Positions 19,971 through 32,100 of a DNA stretch of 64,000 nt are shown here, piece after piece; position 1 is the stretch's first letter, and every line of letters begins with the position of its first letter. A model generated the notes under the pieces. It searched no databases. It was not told where the DNA came from and saw only the letters and a list, made by a program, of their open reading frames with translations. Position numbers and translations under genes: made by a program. Origin of the DNA: Incurvaria masculella (lineage: Eukaryota; Arthropoda; Insecta; Lepidoptera; Incurvariidae). The stretch spans positions 11,451,595-11,515,594 of the forward strand of contig OX335644.1 in assembly GCA_946894095.1 (NCBI GenBank), read 5' to 3'.

Positions 19971-22900
19971 GTATGTAAGTTCCTCTTCAGCAGCCACGGC
20001 ATCAAGCTCCGAGCATGGAAGGACAGGAGTAGCGACATTCGTATTGCGGCAGCGCAGCAGCCACGAGTTAGTGGAAAACGTCTAACTGTAGTTAGTTCCC
20101 AGTCGCCGAAGCTGTCGCTATTGTATGTAAAAAAGTGGCTTCGCCGCCCCCATATTAACTAGTTTTCTTTGCTACTCCCGTCATTCAATGTTTACTGGCA
20201 TCAAGCCACGAGCACTGGCAGATTTGGTAGATTTTCTCGCTCGATGATTGTTTCGTAGTCAGCTCAAACAAGGGTCATATCAATTATAGTATAGCCGTGG
20301 TTTCATGTGATGTATTATTCCTAATATTAAGAAGACCCTTACCGACGGGACTAACTTATTCGCGGGCACGGTACAAGACCGTGCTATTGCTCTCTGGGAT
20401 CTTCTCTGTTTCAAAGACTAAGCCCCGGTTGCACGAAGAAACGACTGAGTTAATCAATATTCAAACACGTCATTTTTAGTGATCCGCATAGAGTTCCTTC
20501 CATACTGTCCACACAAAGTGACGTGTTTGATCACTCGTCCTTTCGTGCACTCGGCCTTAAGACAATATCTGTGATGAGGAAAATGAAATATGTCCACAAA
20601 GCAGACAATGCGCATTTTTTATTTTTATTTACATTTTATTAATTATATTTTTTATTACAAAATGACTTATGGCTAAAAGTAAATCACGACCGCCGTAGTA
20701 AAAATCAAACAAAAACATACTTGATTATAAATTTTCATGAAATAAGCGAGGTCTGATTTCAAATTTATGGAGAATTGAAGAGGGCGCGCAGTGAGCGTTA
20801 AGCGAACTAACATTTGCGACTCTGAATTTGATTTTATATCTAACGGATCGTGATGCCGTTCCGCCGTCAAAATACGTTGAAGTGGCCTACGCCGACTTCG
20901 CGGTTTGACAAAAATTGGGGTTAAATTTTGACAGGTTGAAGAAGTAAAACGTATTCTTTTATAGGATTTGACGTTTTTACGTAACTTCGAAGTTCCGTAA
21001 AAGTCCGACTGAGGGCTTTGCCCTCATGTCGCACTAAAACTCTCTATACCCCATACAAAAGGGGAAAGAAGATCACGCCCATATTTCTTGTCAGAGATCC
21101 AAAATTTTGCTCAAAATAGCTTTATTTGATCGAACTAGATGTCTGATGACCATTGGCATTGTAATATTGTGTTTGTTTCTAAGTTATAAGGTCCGAAAGT
21201 TCGAATTTTTCGCGCGTTTTATACAATAACTTTGGAGGTGGATTACGCAAAGATAAAGTAAGAACATCTTAAAACGATTAGTCATCAGACATAGCTTTTT
21301 TAATCAAGATTTATAATCTATTTGGGTTTTGTTACATTTTTGACTACAGCGGTCGTGGTTTACTTTTAGCTATAAGTCGTTTTGAAATTAAAATTTTCGT
21401 AAATCTTACCAAATCATGCACTATGCACATTGTCTTTATTGTGGACATGTTGCATCTTCCTCATCACGGAGCCTGTCTTATTCTTTGAAACCAGGGTCCC
21501 AGAGTGCAACAGCACGGTTTTGTACCGTGCCCGCGAATGAGTTAGGCCCGCCGGGTTGGGCCACCTTAAGGATACTAACATCAATGTAATGACCGTGTGG
21601 GTGTGGTTTTGTCTCCAAGCAGTGTCAACTCTGCGTTCAACACGCTGCGCCTGCTGATACCGACCGAGCCAGCCGACCGCAAGCTCAGCAAAATTGAGAT
21701 TCTGCGCTTGGCCGGCAGCTACATCGCGCATCTCGACAGACAGCTGACCGCCGGTACGTATGTCAAGTTGGTTATTGCCTATATTGCTCGTACACCATCG
21801 TTTTAATTAATATGTCGCTGCCGCTTATAACCAAAAAGGTAATATATTGCAACATAAAAATTGTACGATATAATATATTTCCACCAAACTTTCCACCAAT
21901 CTTCCTCAAAATCAATCACTCAATTTCAATTTTTGTTCCAAAAACACAAGAATATACACTAACTCGTAGGACATAATCCTACCTCGCGTTAGAGAGCCAA
22001 AACATATGTTCTTAGATTTACACCGTCGCTGTACATAATGTTTTGAAAACTTACTGTTTTCCGGTGTGCAATGCCGTGCTTGGCCGACATGTTTCGCCTC
22101 CAACGAGGGAAGCATCGTCAGGGCCACTTCGTTGCCCCGGAGTTACGTCTGACAGCCCGGCTCGTCAAACGGTAACTGGCGGGCGTCGGCTGCGAAGTTT
22201 GTAGGTGTGGGTAGGTTCGGGCTGCCACGTGGATGCGGGTAGGTTATCAATTATTTTTTTATGCAAACTGACATGGATGGCTAATACCACACAACTAACG
22301 TTATGATATTAGCCCAATACACCACATTCCCGAAGGAATTTAGTGCCATGCCAGGACCTTCCCTTTATGAGCACGGCTACATTGAACTGGATGGAAAACA
22401 CGGACAATTTTTCATTGCCGCTTCGACCATCTTTTCATCCGATGCGATGGTACCAACCCGGGCGGGCTTAAACCCTACCACCTAGTAGAGGAAGGAGACA
22501 TACAGTTTTACATGGATTCCGAACCATGGAGCAGCTCGCAAATGTGACGAAATGCATTTATCGAACTCGGAAAGAGAAAGATAGTGGTGCATGTCTGTAT
22601 TGAACCCAGGCCTCTGGTACGCTAGGCCAGTCACCGCACCACTAGGCTACGAGCCGCTCAAATTTGCTGCACCATAGACAAATAGGGTTCCGTGCACACA
22701 TAGCTAACGGTGTCAGCTGGTGCCGCTGTGACTTGTGTGCCCTCCGGGGCAACGAAGTGGCCCTGACGATGCTTCCGTCGTTGGAGGCGAAACATGTCGA
22801 CCAAGCACGGCATTGCACACCGGAAAGCGTAAGCAGCCGAAACATATCACACTGTCACATTGTCACTTCATTGAAGTGTGCAACGTGCAGGTGAGCTGGA

Positions 22901-23338
22901 GCGTCCGTGCCTTCGGGTCCAGGCGGAGACGACGGGTCAAGTGTGCACATTCTGCTGGTCCGCTGTCAAGAAAGAGGTGAGTTGAAGAAATCCAGGGTGC
23001 ATTATTATTCATTATTTAATTTCTTGACTATTTGATGAATGGCACTCCGGTATTTGATTGTATCTACCTAGCCAGCATGATTTCGGTATAAATATTATAA
23101 GAGGTGAACGGCGGAGGCGGCGCCCTTTTACAATTCATGTTTATGTTAGACTCCTCTCTGCCATATCGACGTCCATCTTAGAAAAGGGACTGTAACGACA
23201 TAAAACTAAATGTCTAAACTAAACGAATGTACTAAACTTATTATGGTCAGTAGCCTCAGCCACGTGATCAAAGAAAGCTTATTGTTTCAGAAATGTACGA
23301 GCTTGACCGGTGGAGCATACTTTCGCCGGCACTATTAA
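19795..23338 (+). CDS. bHLH transcription factor, paraxis/scleraxis (TCF15-like), four exons
   Basis: Exons 19795-19970, 21623-21753, 22891-22976 and 23291-23338 join in phase to 146 codons plus TAA. The product is a basic helix-loop-helix factor expected to bind E-box DNA as a heterodimer in the nucleus. The basic region [11 protein letters not shown] is split by intron 1. Helix 1 ([14 protein letters not shown]), the loop [10 protein letters not shown] and helix 2 ([18 protein letters not shown]) match the paraxis/scleraxis group, whose Drosophila member I take to be CG33557. After the bHLH comes [18 protein letters not shown] and a basic tail. The ATG at 19795 has a favourable context (G at -3, G at +4). 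Introns 1 and 2 are filled with fold-back elements and a SINE. It could be annotated as a twist-family member; the subfamily is the less certain part. Confidence 0.88.
20318..21575. mobile_element. fold-back element in bHLH intron 1, with nested small MITE
   Basis: Bases 20318-20422 and about 20570-20615 pair with 21416-21575 in inverted orientation. Shared blocks are CGCGGGCACGGTACAA, GTGCTATTGC/GTGCTGTTGC, TTTCAAAGA and a GATGAGGAAAATG..TGTCCACAAAG block. Bases 20427-20555 between the left arm parts look like a smaller inserted MITE (GTTGCACGAAGAAACGA against CGTCCTTTCGTGCAC). The interior 20870-21400 is non-coding and shared with 6015-6530. Confidence 0.65.
21623..21753 (+). CDS. bHLH gene exon 2 (helix-loop-helix)
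   Basis: Acceptor CCAAGCAG|TGTCAAC restores Ser after TQ. Donor GCCG|GTACGT, phase 1. Encodes both helices. Confidence 0.9.
22051..22834. mobile_element. fold-back element in bHLH intron 2, split by a SINE
   Basis: Bases 22051-22141 and 22743-22834 are near-perfect reverse complements (CCGGTGTGCAATGCCGTGCT..., CATGTTTCGCCTCCAACGA..., GGGCCACTTCGTTGCCCCGG). A SINE occupies 22268-22661 inside the loop. The right arm ends about 57 bases before exon 3. Confidence 0.85.
22268..22661 (-). mobile_element. tRNA-derived SINE, copy 4 (near full length)
   Basis: Reverse orientation. In SINE direction it starts GAGCGGCTCGTAGCCTAGTG (A box TAGCCTAGTGG), then B box GGGTTCAATAC, the GAGCTGCTCCATGGTTCGGA and CTACTAGGTGGTAGGGTTTA blocks, and ends TAGCCATCCATGTCAG. 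This is the best copy for defining the family, about 394 bp. Confidence 0.9.
22891..22976 (+). CDS. bHLH gene exon 3
   Basis: Acceptor AACGTGCAG|GTGAGC and donor AAAGAG|GTGAGT, entered in phase 1 and left in phase 0. Encodes [16 protein letters not shown] and then [12 protein letters not shown], a Cys-containing C-terminal block. Confidence 0.75.
23291..23338 (+). CDS. bHLH gene exon 4 with stop
   Basis: Acceptor ATTGTTTCAG|AAATG with a good pyrimidine tract. Fifteen codons ([15 protein letters not shown]) and TAA at 23336-23338. Confidence 0.7.
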   Translation, partial: KCTSLTGGAYFRRHY

Positions 23339-23872
23339 ACATTGGCTTAAATTAATTATTGTTAATGGTAAAGATAATCGTAACGGATATGGAGCCGAAT
23401 GCATAAAAGGACATCAACATCAAGTCATCGTTAATACGGTCCTTTTTATAGACGGTATGAAAGGGATACACCTCATATATTTTTTATATACTTTAGTGCA
23501 CTCGGCCCTTATATCAAGGAAGTAAATTATTTGAGACGAATGTATTAGTGTTATCAAATTCTCTAATTTAATCAGATGGGCACAATGAGTGAGAAAAGAC
23601 GGAAGTTGCGAGCGAAACTCATCCGTATAGCGGCTACGTAGCAACTTTTTAGTGACACCGACGGTAACGCCGTCCAGTCAGTTCGCTTACAAATTCGCTA
23701 ACTCCTGAAGTTCTCGAATTCGTAAGAACTCCACAGGATGCTATAGTGCAGCGAGCTTTCGATGTTGTACCTACTTACCAAATTATTCTACCATAAATGC
23801 TTTATCACTAACACGTGGCTTCTACCGATGAGTTTATTTATACCGTTGTACAAAAATACATTTATTTATGTA

Positions 23873-23878
23873 AATAAA
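23873..23878 (+). terminator. candidate polyadenylation signal for the bHLH gene
   Basis: AATAAA about 535 bases after the stop, in AT-rich DNA where chance matches are common. Confidence 0.25.
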
Positions 23879-25534
23879 ACCAAACATTTAATTTTATTAA
23901 AAAATGGCACTTTTTATTTTCCAGTTACGGCTGTACACATATGTAAATACGGTTTGAACACCTGACATCATGGTTCGATGCCGCAATTAGGAAGAGACAA
24001 TCTACAATAATACAGATAGCATTATCTGAAGACTTATGTATAAAGAAAAAAAAAACATTTTCGTTTGTTTTAACGCGTGTGTGCTTATGTAAGCTAATAA
24101 ATTAACTTAAAAATAAACGCTTTTGTAGATATTTAATGTTATTATATTTCTTTAAAATATGATTGAAATAAGTGATTGGAGATCTCAAGACCGTGCTAGC
24201 TAGCTACATTTATAGAGTATGCATAATGTAAAGTATTGACATGGTCCGGTGATTTCTTTGCAATTTATTAAAATTTAACCTAGACCTTCACAAAAGTGCT
24301 TCTCGAAATTTACTTTAACAGGATAAACTTTTATGCAGCTGTAAAAAATCTACTTTAATATTTACATTTATATTTTATCTAGATAGGATAAGCTTACGAT
24401 TAACTAATATTACGTCAAAGTAAATTTAAGCAACTTTAAATTATACACTAAAGCGATATTTCACGAGAAGATGCTTATTAAAAACCTCTTTACTTAATTG
24501 TTTTCATGACTTGATTTGGAAATAGAAGTTAAGTACAATTATTTACACGATATCCTACTAAACACAATGTGGCGAAATGAAATTCGAAATCGTGATTTAA
24601 TGAGCACCATCTTAAATTATATTTTATTTAAGGTCGTGTTAGCACCCAGATTTCTCATTGTAAAAAAAGAGTCAATCATTGCATATAAATCGATCGATGC
24701 CAAAGCCAATAATTAATTATAATATAATAATTATAATATTATAATATAATAATTACAATAATTAATGCACATACAATGGGAGTTGAAGAGGATATTTTTT
24801 TTCGTCGTGATTTGTATATTAAATGAAATGTTTGCCTCGATATTGGTGATTGATTTAGTGTCCCTTTGTTTTATTTTTCATCAGCAGCAGCGGGATCACA
24901 AACGAACGATACGGCTATATCGAGGCGATAAATATATACTTGTCTCGTTTCGCCTCGCACGATAAAAAAAACAAAACACATTTATCGCCCTCCCGCTACT
25001 TAGATAGTTAACACAATAGCTACACTTAAAAATTATGTGCAACAGTTTTTTGTTTTAGCACAGACAACATTCAGTCATGCATGGTAAAGTATTTCTCATT
25101 ACTATTAATATATTATGGTAAGTATCTATGAATGAGCCATGCCATAACAGTTAATATTAAACAGTTATTTTAATCGATGATTATACCCCTTGGTGCAAAT
25201 AACACAGTGTGATAGATCAGATTATTTTGACATATTACGTCTGACTACAAATCAGGCGTGCAACTGTCCAGTTTCAAAAGTTTCAGTAATTTTGGACAAA
25301 CTCATTTAATATAAGACGTAAGTAAGAATGGAAAAAATACTTAGGGTAGAAACAGTTTTCACACAGTTAGGTAAAGTAAGAGAGAACAGTAAAATATACA
25401 GTCACATTTAATGGTTAAGGTTAACTGTTTTCACTCATATGTGTTAACCAATTTACTTAGTTGGCTCTATTTTAGCGTTTCAAGATAGTTATTATCGCAA
25501 TTACAGTTAGATTCACTGATTTTTTTCAGTGTAC

Positions 25535-25680
25535 TATCATAATATTAGCCCAACACACTACATAAGGAAGGTCATGTCCCATGCCAGGACATTCCTTATA
25601 TTTTACGGATCTATTATACTGGGTGGTAAACACAAACAATTCACCAATCCGGGCGGGATCAACCCTACCACCTAGTCACT
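25535..25680 (-). repeat. partial SINE
   Basis: Has TAATATTAGCCCAACACACTA, CCATGCCAGGAC and CCGGGCGGGATCAACCCTACC blocks in reverse orientation. The head is missing. Confidence 0.7.
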
Positions 25681-26429
25681 AAAAAGTTTTCTATGTATTC
25701 TACTATATGTACTTTACCATTAGTCTGTCTACTTATTGTAATGTCATTATTATATTGTTAATTAAATAAATTTACATATCTACATCATCACGTCAAACTG
25801 AACGCATCTCTTTGCTAACACGGGTACTGTCAATATCGCTTGAGCAACATATAACTGGTTAGGTAATATTTTTATAATACTGGTATCTTCCAATGGAAAT
25901 ACGCAGTATTATTAATAAATAGCCAGCGAAAATAATTATTAATTCTCAATTTCTAAGGAGCTAATAATTGATCGCACAAATGTTTTGACTAGCGTTTGAC
26001 CCAAATCCTAGCCCATCATAAATTGGTACTTAGTACTTTCTTCAGACAATTTCTGGATATACTTACTGCAAAAACCATTTGCATAATGTGAAATAAAGAC
26101 CAATCCCCATACAAATCGGTCAGATGATTTCATCTGTCAAAATTTAGTACTAATTAAACCTGAGTAGAGGGGTTTTATAGGTGATCCGTAAGGTCTTTAG
26201 AAATCAAAGATAACAATTATTCAATAATTTGTCTCTAATTTCCGCAATAAAAATGCATTACCCTACTTGGGTACAAATACTTTTATGACTTTTCCATTCG
26301 CTTTTAACATCGTTTGGCAAGGAACATAGACAGTAACTGAGTCCCATACAAGAAATATTCACTATTGTATAGTATGGACACATCTATATTATCTTATAGT
26401 CGCACCTCGCGTAGTGCAGAATAACCGCG

Positions 26430-26565
26430 GTTTTCTTGACGAAAAGATTCCGCAGGTTTTCCGTCGAAAAAATCGCTTTGCAAAAGCTATAAAAGCGGTT
26501 TTTTAGACTTAGGATACCTGATTCCTCATTACGGAATTCCAGGAATAGGCCTTCAGTACCTATTT
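26430..26565 (+). repeat. dispersed repeat shared with 18950-19085
   Basis: Same block order as the copy at 18950. Family unknown. Confidence 0.45.
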
Positions 26566-28874
26566 ACTTTATATTTTACATTACAACGTAAATGTACACG
26601 GGTGGATTCATTTAACAGGTACATCGATACCATATTGATAAATCCACTCCATATATACCAGTTGATAAAACCAGAATCAATGTACAGTCAACAAAAGATT
26701 AAAGGATACACTTCCGGTTCAAGGAAAAGGTGAACAGTCAGCCTTTAGCCAAGAAATATAGGGATGACATAAAAAGGGAACTGAGAAAGTGTACTATTTA
26801 TCGTGTAAATAAAAAACTAGAAAAAATACAAGTTAGGTTGTATTTTAACATCTTAATCATCATCATCATCATAATATCTCTGGAACTTTGGTTGACTGTA
26901 CATCCAAGCGGTATTAATTTACTACATTGCAATTACGACTTCTTTACATATTTTCATTGTGGGGTGAGATGTGAGGTCTGGGCTATAACGACTCCATACA
27001 ACAGAATAAGTAATATGACCATATAACTAGAGAGTATTGATTAAATTGATTTTCACTTGTATTATTTTAATGTTACCTGAACTATTATGAAATAAGTGCT
27101 TTTGTGCGTCTCATGAAAAACGTAAAGGTGTCGTGCATATTTTTAAAAAGGGAAATCAGTGCAATTTTTAATCAATATTTTTTTTTAAACTTACTAAGTG
27201 AGAATGATTTAAAGTTTCCGGAATATGGTCACCACCTGATATTAATCAATACAGCTTATGTATGTACCTATGACTTGCTACCATCTACCCATGTGCAGAC
27301 TTTTTTAATGGAATATTTATAGTGAAAAAGTAAGTTTGTTTTCAAAAGCCAAATCGACCTCACCTCGCGAAACCATGCTCGGCGAGGCGACATATCAGCG
27401 GATTTGCGGACTGTCGCTGAGCTATCGGCGTTTTCATACTCCCAGGTTATAGGTTTGAGGAACAACACCCGCCGTCCGCAGTTACTTTTGGGCTAAATTT
27501 TATTCGACTTCTGCATTACTTTCTGTAAACATTGTGGTGAAGAATTTGGTGGTTATTTTATTACTTTTTGGACAACCATAGAACTTATAAAATACATAAT
27601 ATAACTACGCTGCTTACTATCTTAAGCTTAATATACCTGTGCTTAGAGCACACCTAAATGATTTTAACCATAGGGAAGTAAGTACCCACCTATTTACAGC
27701 CTATGAGAGATATTTACAATGTATTATTGCCTTTCGCAAATTCGTTTCTCACCATTATTTAATTTTATATAAGTTTTGATCCATACAATTATTTTTTTAT
27801 GCTAAATTCATAAATGTACTCTACACCCAGAGAAACTTATTTTCTAAATGTATGGACAAGTTCGTGCAAAATAGGATCGCAACTTTGTGTAAAAAGCCTT
27901 GTGAAAATTAGGTACAAATTTATATTATTTCTCATAGCAAGGCAAATTCCTTACTACACTTGATAAAAATAATTTTCTGATCTCGGTTCAAGTAAGTACA
28001 TGAGAAGTACCTATTCTAATTATTTAGGAAATTATTTTTCAATTCGCTGCAGTGCAAATGTAGATACCTACTAATATTAGGTAAAACTATTCAGATTACA
28101 AAATATTAACTTTTCGATTAAACTCTGTGTAAAAACTCGAGGGAAATTACACTACTTTAGGTACTTATGTTTTATATAGACAATTATCTTAGCCTTAAAT
28201 CATGAATAAAATCTATTCATTAAATGCATATGTAGGTGTTCTTATGTATATTAGATGGACTATTATAGATCATTTAGTTTTTTAATAGTAATAACAAAAA
28301 TTACCGGTAGATACTATTGACATACATAATTTGGCTATTTAATGGACCGTTATCTCATAAATTAGAAGTTATACAATGACATGAAGCATTGTAATCAGAT
28401 AATAAAAAAATATATCTGAACATTCGTCTGAAGCAGGACTAACTGCATTTCAAAATATGATTACAATGATTTCATGCATTATGATTTCATTACACAAATA
28501 GATTCACACAGATATATTCTATATCAGATAGGTAGGTGCGAAACAATGTACTTGCGGTCGTTTAAATCCTGTATAAAATACAACGTAAATACTAAATCTG
28601 ATAACTTCGCTTAGCTCAGTCAAATCAAAGGCTTATAAGTAAAGATTAATATATCGCATACTTAACAACAAACTATACATATGATAAGTCTTACTCATCA
28701 TGCAGGTAAAACACTCGCTTTAAGCAAACAAGATGGCGCCACTCAACACTTAGTATTTACAAGTCATGTCCAAAGATGGCGCCCCCGCATCTAGTTCTCG
28801 ACACACTGGATAGGTGGCGTCACAAAGTTTCACAAGGCCACTTCACCGTGTGGGCACCACACACCGATACAGCA

Positions 28875-29111
28875 CTATTGAACACTGTTCCTGTCCTTCA
28901 CTATGAACGGGCTGCCCTCGTGGTTGTTCTTCTCGAGGTTGCCCGAGAGCGTGGGGTCGGGCCTGCTCCGCTTGAAGAAGCCGAACTTCCACAGCGCGAG
29001 GATCAGCAGGATGAGAACCAACAGTCCGGCGACCACCGCCACGATGATCACCCACAGCGGCACCTCCGAGCTATCCGTGCTCTTCAGGTCTGGATACACT
29101 ACTGTCTTCAC
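28875..29111 (-). CDS. integrin alpha exon 15 (transmembrane, GFFKR tail)
   Basis: Acceptor GCTTTTCAG|GTGAAG, phase 0, stop TAG at 28875-28877. Encodes VPLWVIIVAVVAGLLVLILL plus LILALWK as membrane helix, then GFFKRSRPDPTLSGN and a 30-residue cytoplasmic tail. Confidence 0.95.
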   Translation of the reverse strand: MKTVVYPDLKSTDSSEVPLWVIIVAVVAGLLVLILLILALWKFGFFKRSRPDPTLSGNLEKNNHEGSPFIVKDRNSVQ

Positions 29112-32100
29112 CTGAAAAGCGAGATCCAATTAACATTAGATTTGAGAAAATATATTTTGTTTTCGTTGCTTTGGGCAACATTTCATCACAAGCATGGGTA
29201 AGATAAGACTGTTACTGCTTATTAAAAAATAAAAATAAATAAGGTATACATTTTCATGAAGGCGTTTGAAAACCACGTTTGACAATCTCCATGAGAACAA
29301 TTTTAACAAAAAAAATAACCGAGATCAAAGAAAAAGCACTAAAAAGTAAAAAATAATTTCCATTTTTGTAGTTACGATTTTTGTTATTTTTTGAGTCGGC
29401 GTCAGCCGGGCACGCGCTGCGCCAATCAAAAGGACCTTGGCTACCTTGGCTGACACCGTCTCAAAAAATAACAAAAATCGTAACTACAAAAATGGAAATT
29501 ATTTTTTACTTTTTAGTGCTTTTTCTTTGAAGTCGGTTATTTTTTTGGTAACATTTTTTTTATTTGTTTATTTTTAGTGAATCTGAAGTACACTTACTAA
29601 TTTGTACACGTCCTTTCCGATAAAAAAAGAATCACCGAAATCGGTTGGCGTTATATTGAGTTATTCGTCCATTTGTCGCGCACATCTTAATACAAATTTA
29701 AGACTTACATGATTTTCTCATGGATATCATTGTCAGAACTTAACCAAATTAAAATGGGACCACTTGGGAATCACTAGACGAATTGATAACCTCCTCGTTT
29801 TTTGAAGTCGGTTAAAAAGACGAAATAACGCATAGGTGCTGCATCTACCCCTAACCGACAGCGGACAACGGACAGTTTTGGATACGAAACCTGTCAGTTT
29901 ACTGTTAGTTTGTAGTAAGTGCAACACCGGCACCGCGCACCGTAAGCTCGACAAATATCCCGCCTTACTAATAAACATTTGCCCTTACCATCGCCAATAC
30001 TCCGTTATTTCTAGCTAGAAGTACCAGACAGTAAGAAACACCGCAGTAATAGCGATGGTATACATGATTATTAATAAGGCAGATTATGTTAAGCATCGGT
30101 GTAAACCTAAGTAAAGCTGCATCGGTTATAGTAAACGATCGAAGATCGGTTGGACTGGCGCAGAGATACTGACAATAAACGATCGAACATTGGTTGGACT
30201 AGCGCAGAGATACTGACAGTAAACGATCGAACATCGGTTGGACTAGAGCAGAGATACTGACACTAAACGAGTCGTCATAGAGGCGCTCCTGGTGTATGTT
30301 GTAGTGGTCGGGCAGGACGATGCGCCCGAAGGAGGCGATGTTGACGTGCCCCACGTGCGGGTAGTCCTCCACCAGCGTCGAGTTCCAGAGGCGCGCGAGC
30401 ACGTTGATGTTCGCGACCTGACCGCGGCCCAGCTTGTACACGACGCACTGGATCTTTATGCACTTTGCTGTGCCGTTTTGGCAGTTCTGAAATATTATCA
30501 ATTAACTTTACTAAGGCCCGATTTTTCAATCATCAGATAGTACTTATCGGATGGATAGTACAAGTTTACCTGTGTCAAAAGACTAAATAAAAAGTAAATT
30601 GGAAAAATTTCGTTTGACAGAGTCGAACCTCCGGGATTGACTTTGGGGTTTATTTTCTTTATAGAATTCAAGAAAAAAGAACTAGCGATATTAAGTAACC
30701 TGACTTCTACAACCCCCATTTTTTTTATTAAAATGATGAAAGATCAAATTTATTTATATTTTTAATAATATTATTTACATAAAATTTTAATTTTCTTTTT
30801 CTAAATTTGTTTTCTTGTAAATTTTGCTGTAAATAATTTCCCGATCAATGGGTTTTTTTTTTTTTCATGCGGTAACTCTTAAAAGACGTTGGTGCCCTCA
30901 GCCAGGTGCAAAATAACGTATGTGAGACTCTACCTTATATCGTTTTCACATATCTCGTCCGGTTACATGGCAACTGTAAGATGGCTACCGTTCGAGTATG
31001 TGTGGCTGTAAGAAGGGATATCTAAGACTCTCAGAAAGACATTATGTTATAACGATTGACGTAACTAAATTAAATGTGTACTAAATGATTATGGTGATGG
31101 GTTTGGTAACTGTTGGCCTTCATATAAATAAACAAGTACATATGATAATACTTATTTAAAAATATGTACACAAAATGTTAATAACAACCTGATCTAGAAT
31201 TTATTTGCGTACTCACCAAGTTCACGCCTAATCTTCTTTGCCCATCCTTGTTAGTGTAGGCCTCGGGTTTGACGACCATCTCACTATCTCTTTTTCTCCT
31301 AACTCTGTTTCCCTCGGCGCTGCTTAGGCCCTTGACAGTGTTATTGTTGTCGTTTTCCTCTTTGCTGTTTCCCCACTTCCCGTTTCTCTCCAGCATGGTA
31401 TCTAACTTTATGAGGTTCTCTAGTGGGATTTCCACAACTCCCTCCCGCTTCTTTAAAGACAGGGGGTTGATGTATTTGTCGTTGATGAAGCATTCTCCTC
31501 CGCCAGCAGCTGCAGATGTAGGTTACAAATTAAAAAGTACACAAAGTTAAAATGAATGAGGAAATAACTGAACCGCTGCCTAATAAGATGGTGGAACTAT
31601 GAGTAAATATACTATTTCGTACTAAGCAAGTAATTAATTCGCTTTTTTCAATGAATGTGATATGTATGTAAAATCGACCGTATATCAAGGACACACTAAT
31701 TAAAGAAAGAGTGCTATAAGTTTATGACTGCTAGGCTGGACCCGAACCAGAAAACCATACCATTCGCGGGAATTGTTCTACTAATATCGCCATCTTCTTT
31801 ATACCCACAATTTGGAATTCCCCTACAGTCCCTCCTCCTGTAATTAATCCTCCGCCAAACACAGTGCTCAAGATTATACATACTTTTTGTTAACGCATTA
31901 CATTGCGGACATTGACTGCAAATATTGAACATTCAAACCCACGAAAGGTGTTTTGCTGGTTCGGGTTCAGACTTACAGCATTCATAAAGTCGTTGTTTTT
32001 ACAGAAATTGTTTTAATTAATTTGTCGTTGCTACACGCTGAATTCTACACACAAATCACATTTGGTGATACAATGATAGTCCGCAACTCAGGATAGAACC

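Larger units (their letters stand above)
23340..28870. other. AT-rich spacer between two convergent genes
   Basis: No coding region could be supported. It holds a partial reverse SINE (25535-25680), a dispersed repeat (26430-26565, shared with 18950-19085), a short ATC microsatellite at about 26853-26870 and an almost pure A/T palindromic run at 24712-24764. It presumably contains the 3' UTRs of both flanking genes. Confidence 0.5.

Noticed and set aside
24712..24764. Palindromic A/T run as a regulatory or origin element
   Set aside because: Pure low-complexity A/T sequence. Self-complementarity is expected by composition.
28776..29201. Plus-strand ORF of 141 codons
   Set aside because: Antisense shadow of the last integrin exon. 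No domain and composition typical of a GC-rich complement.
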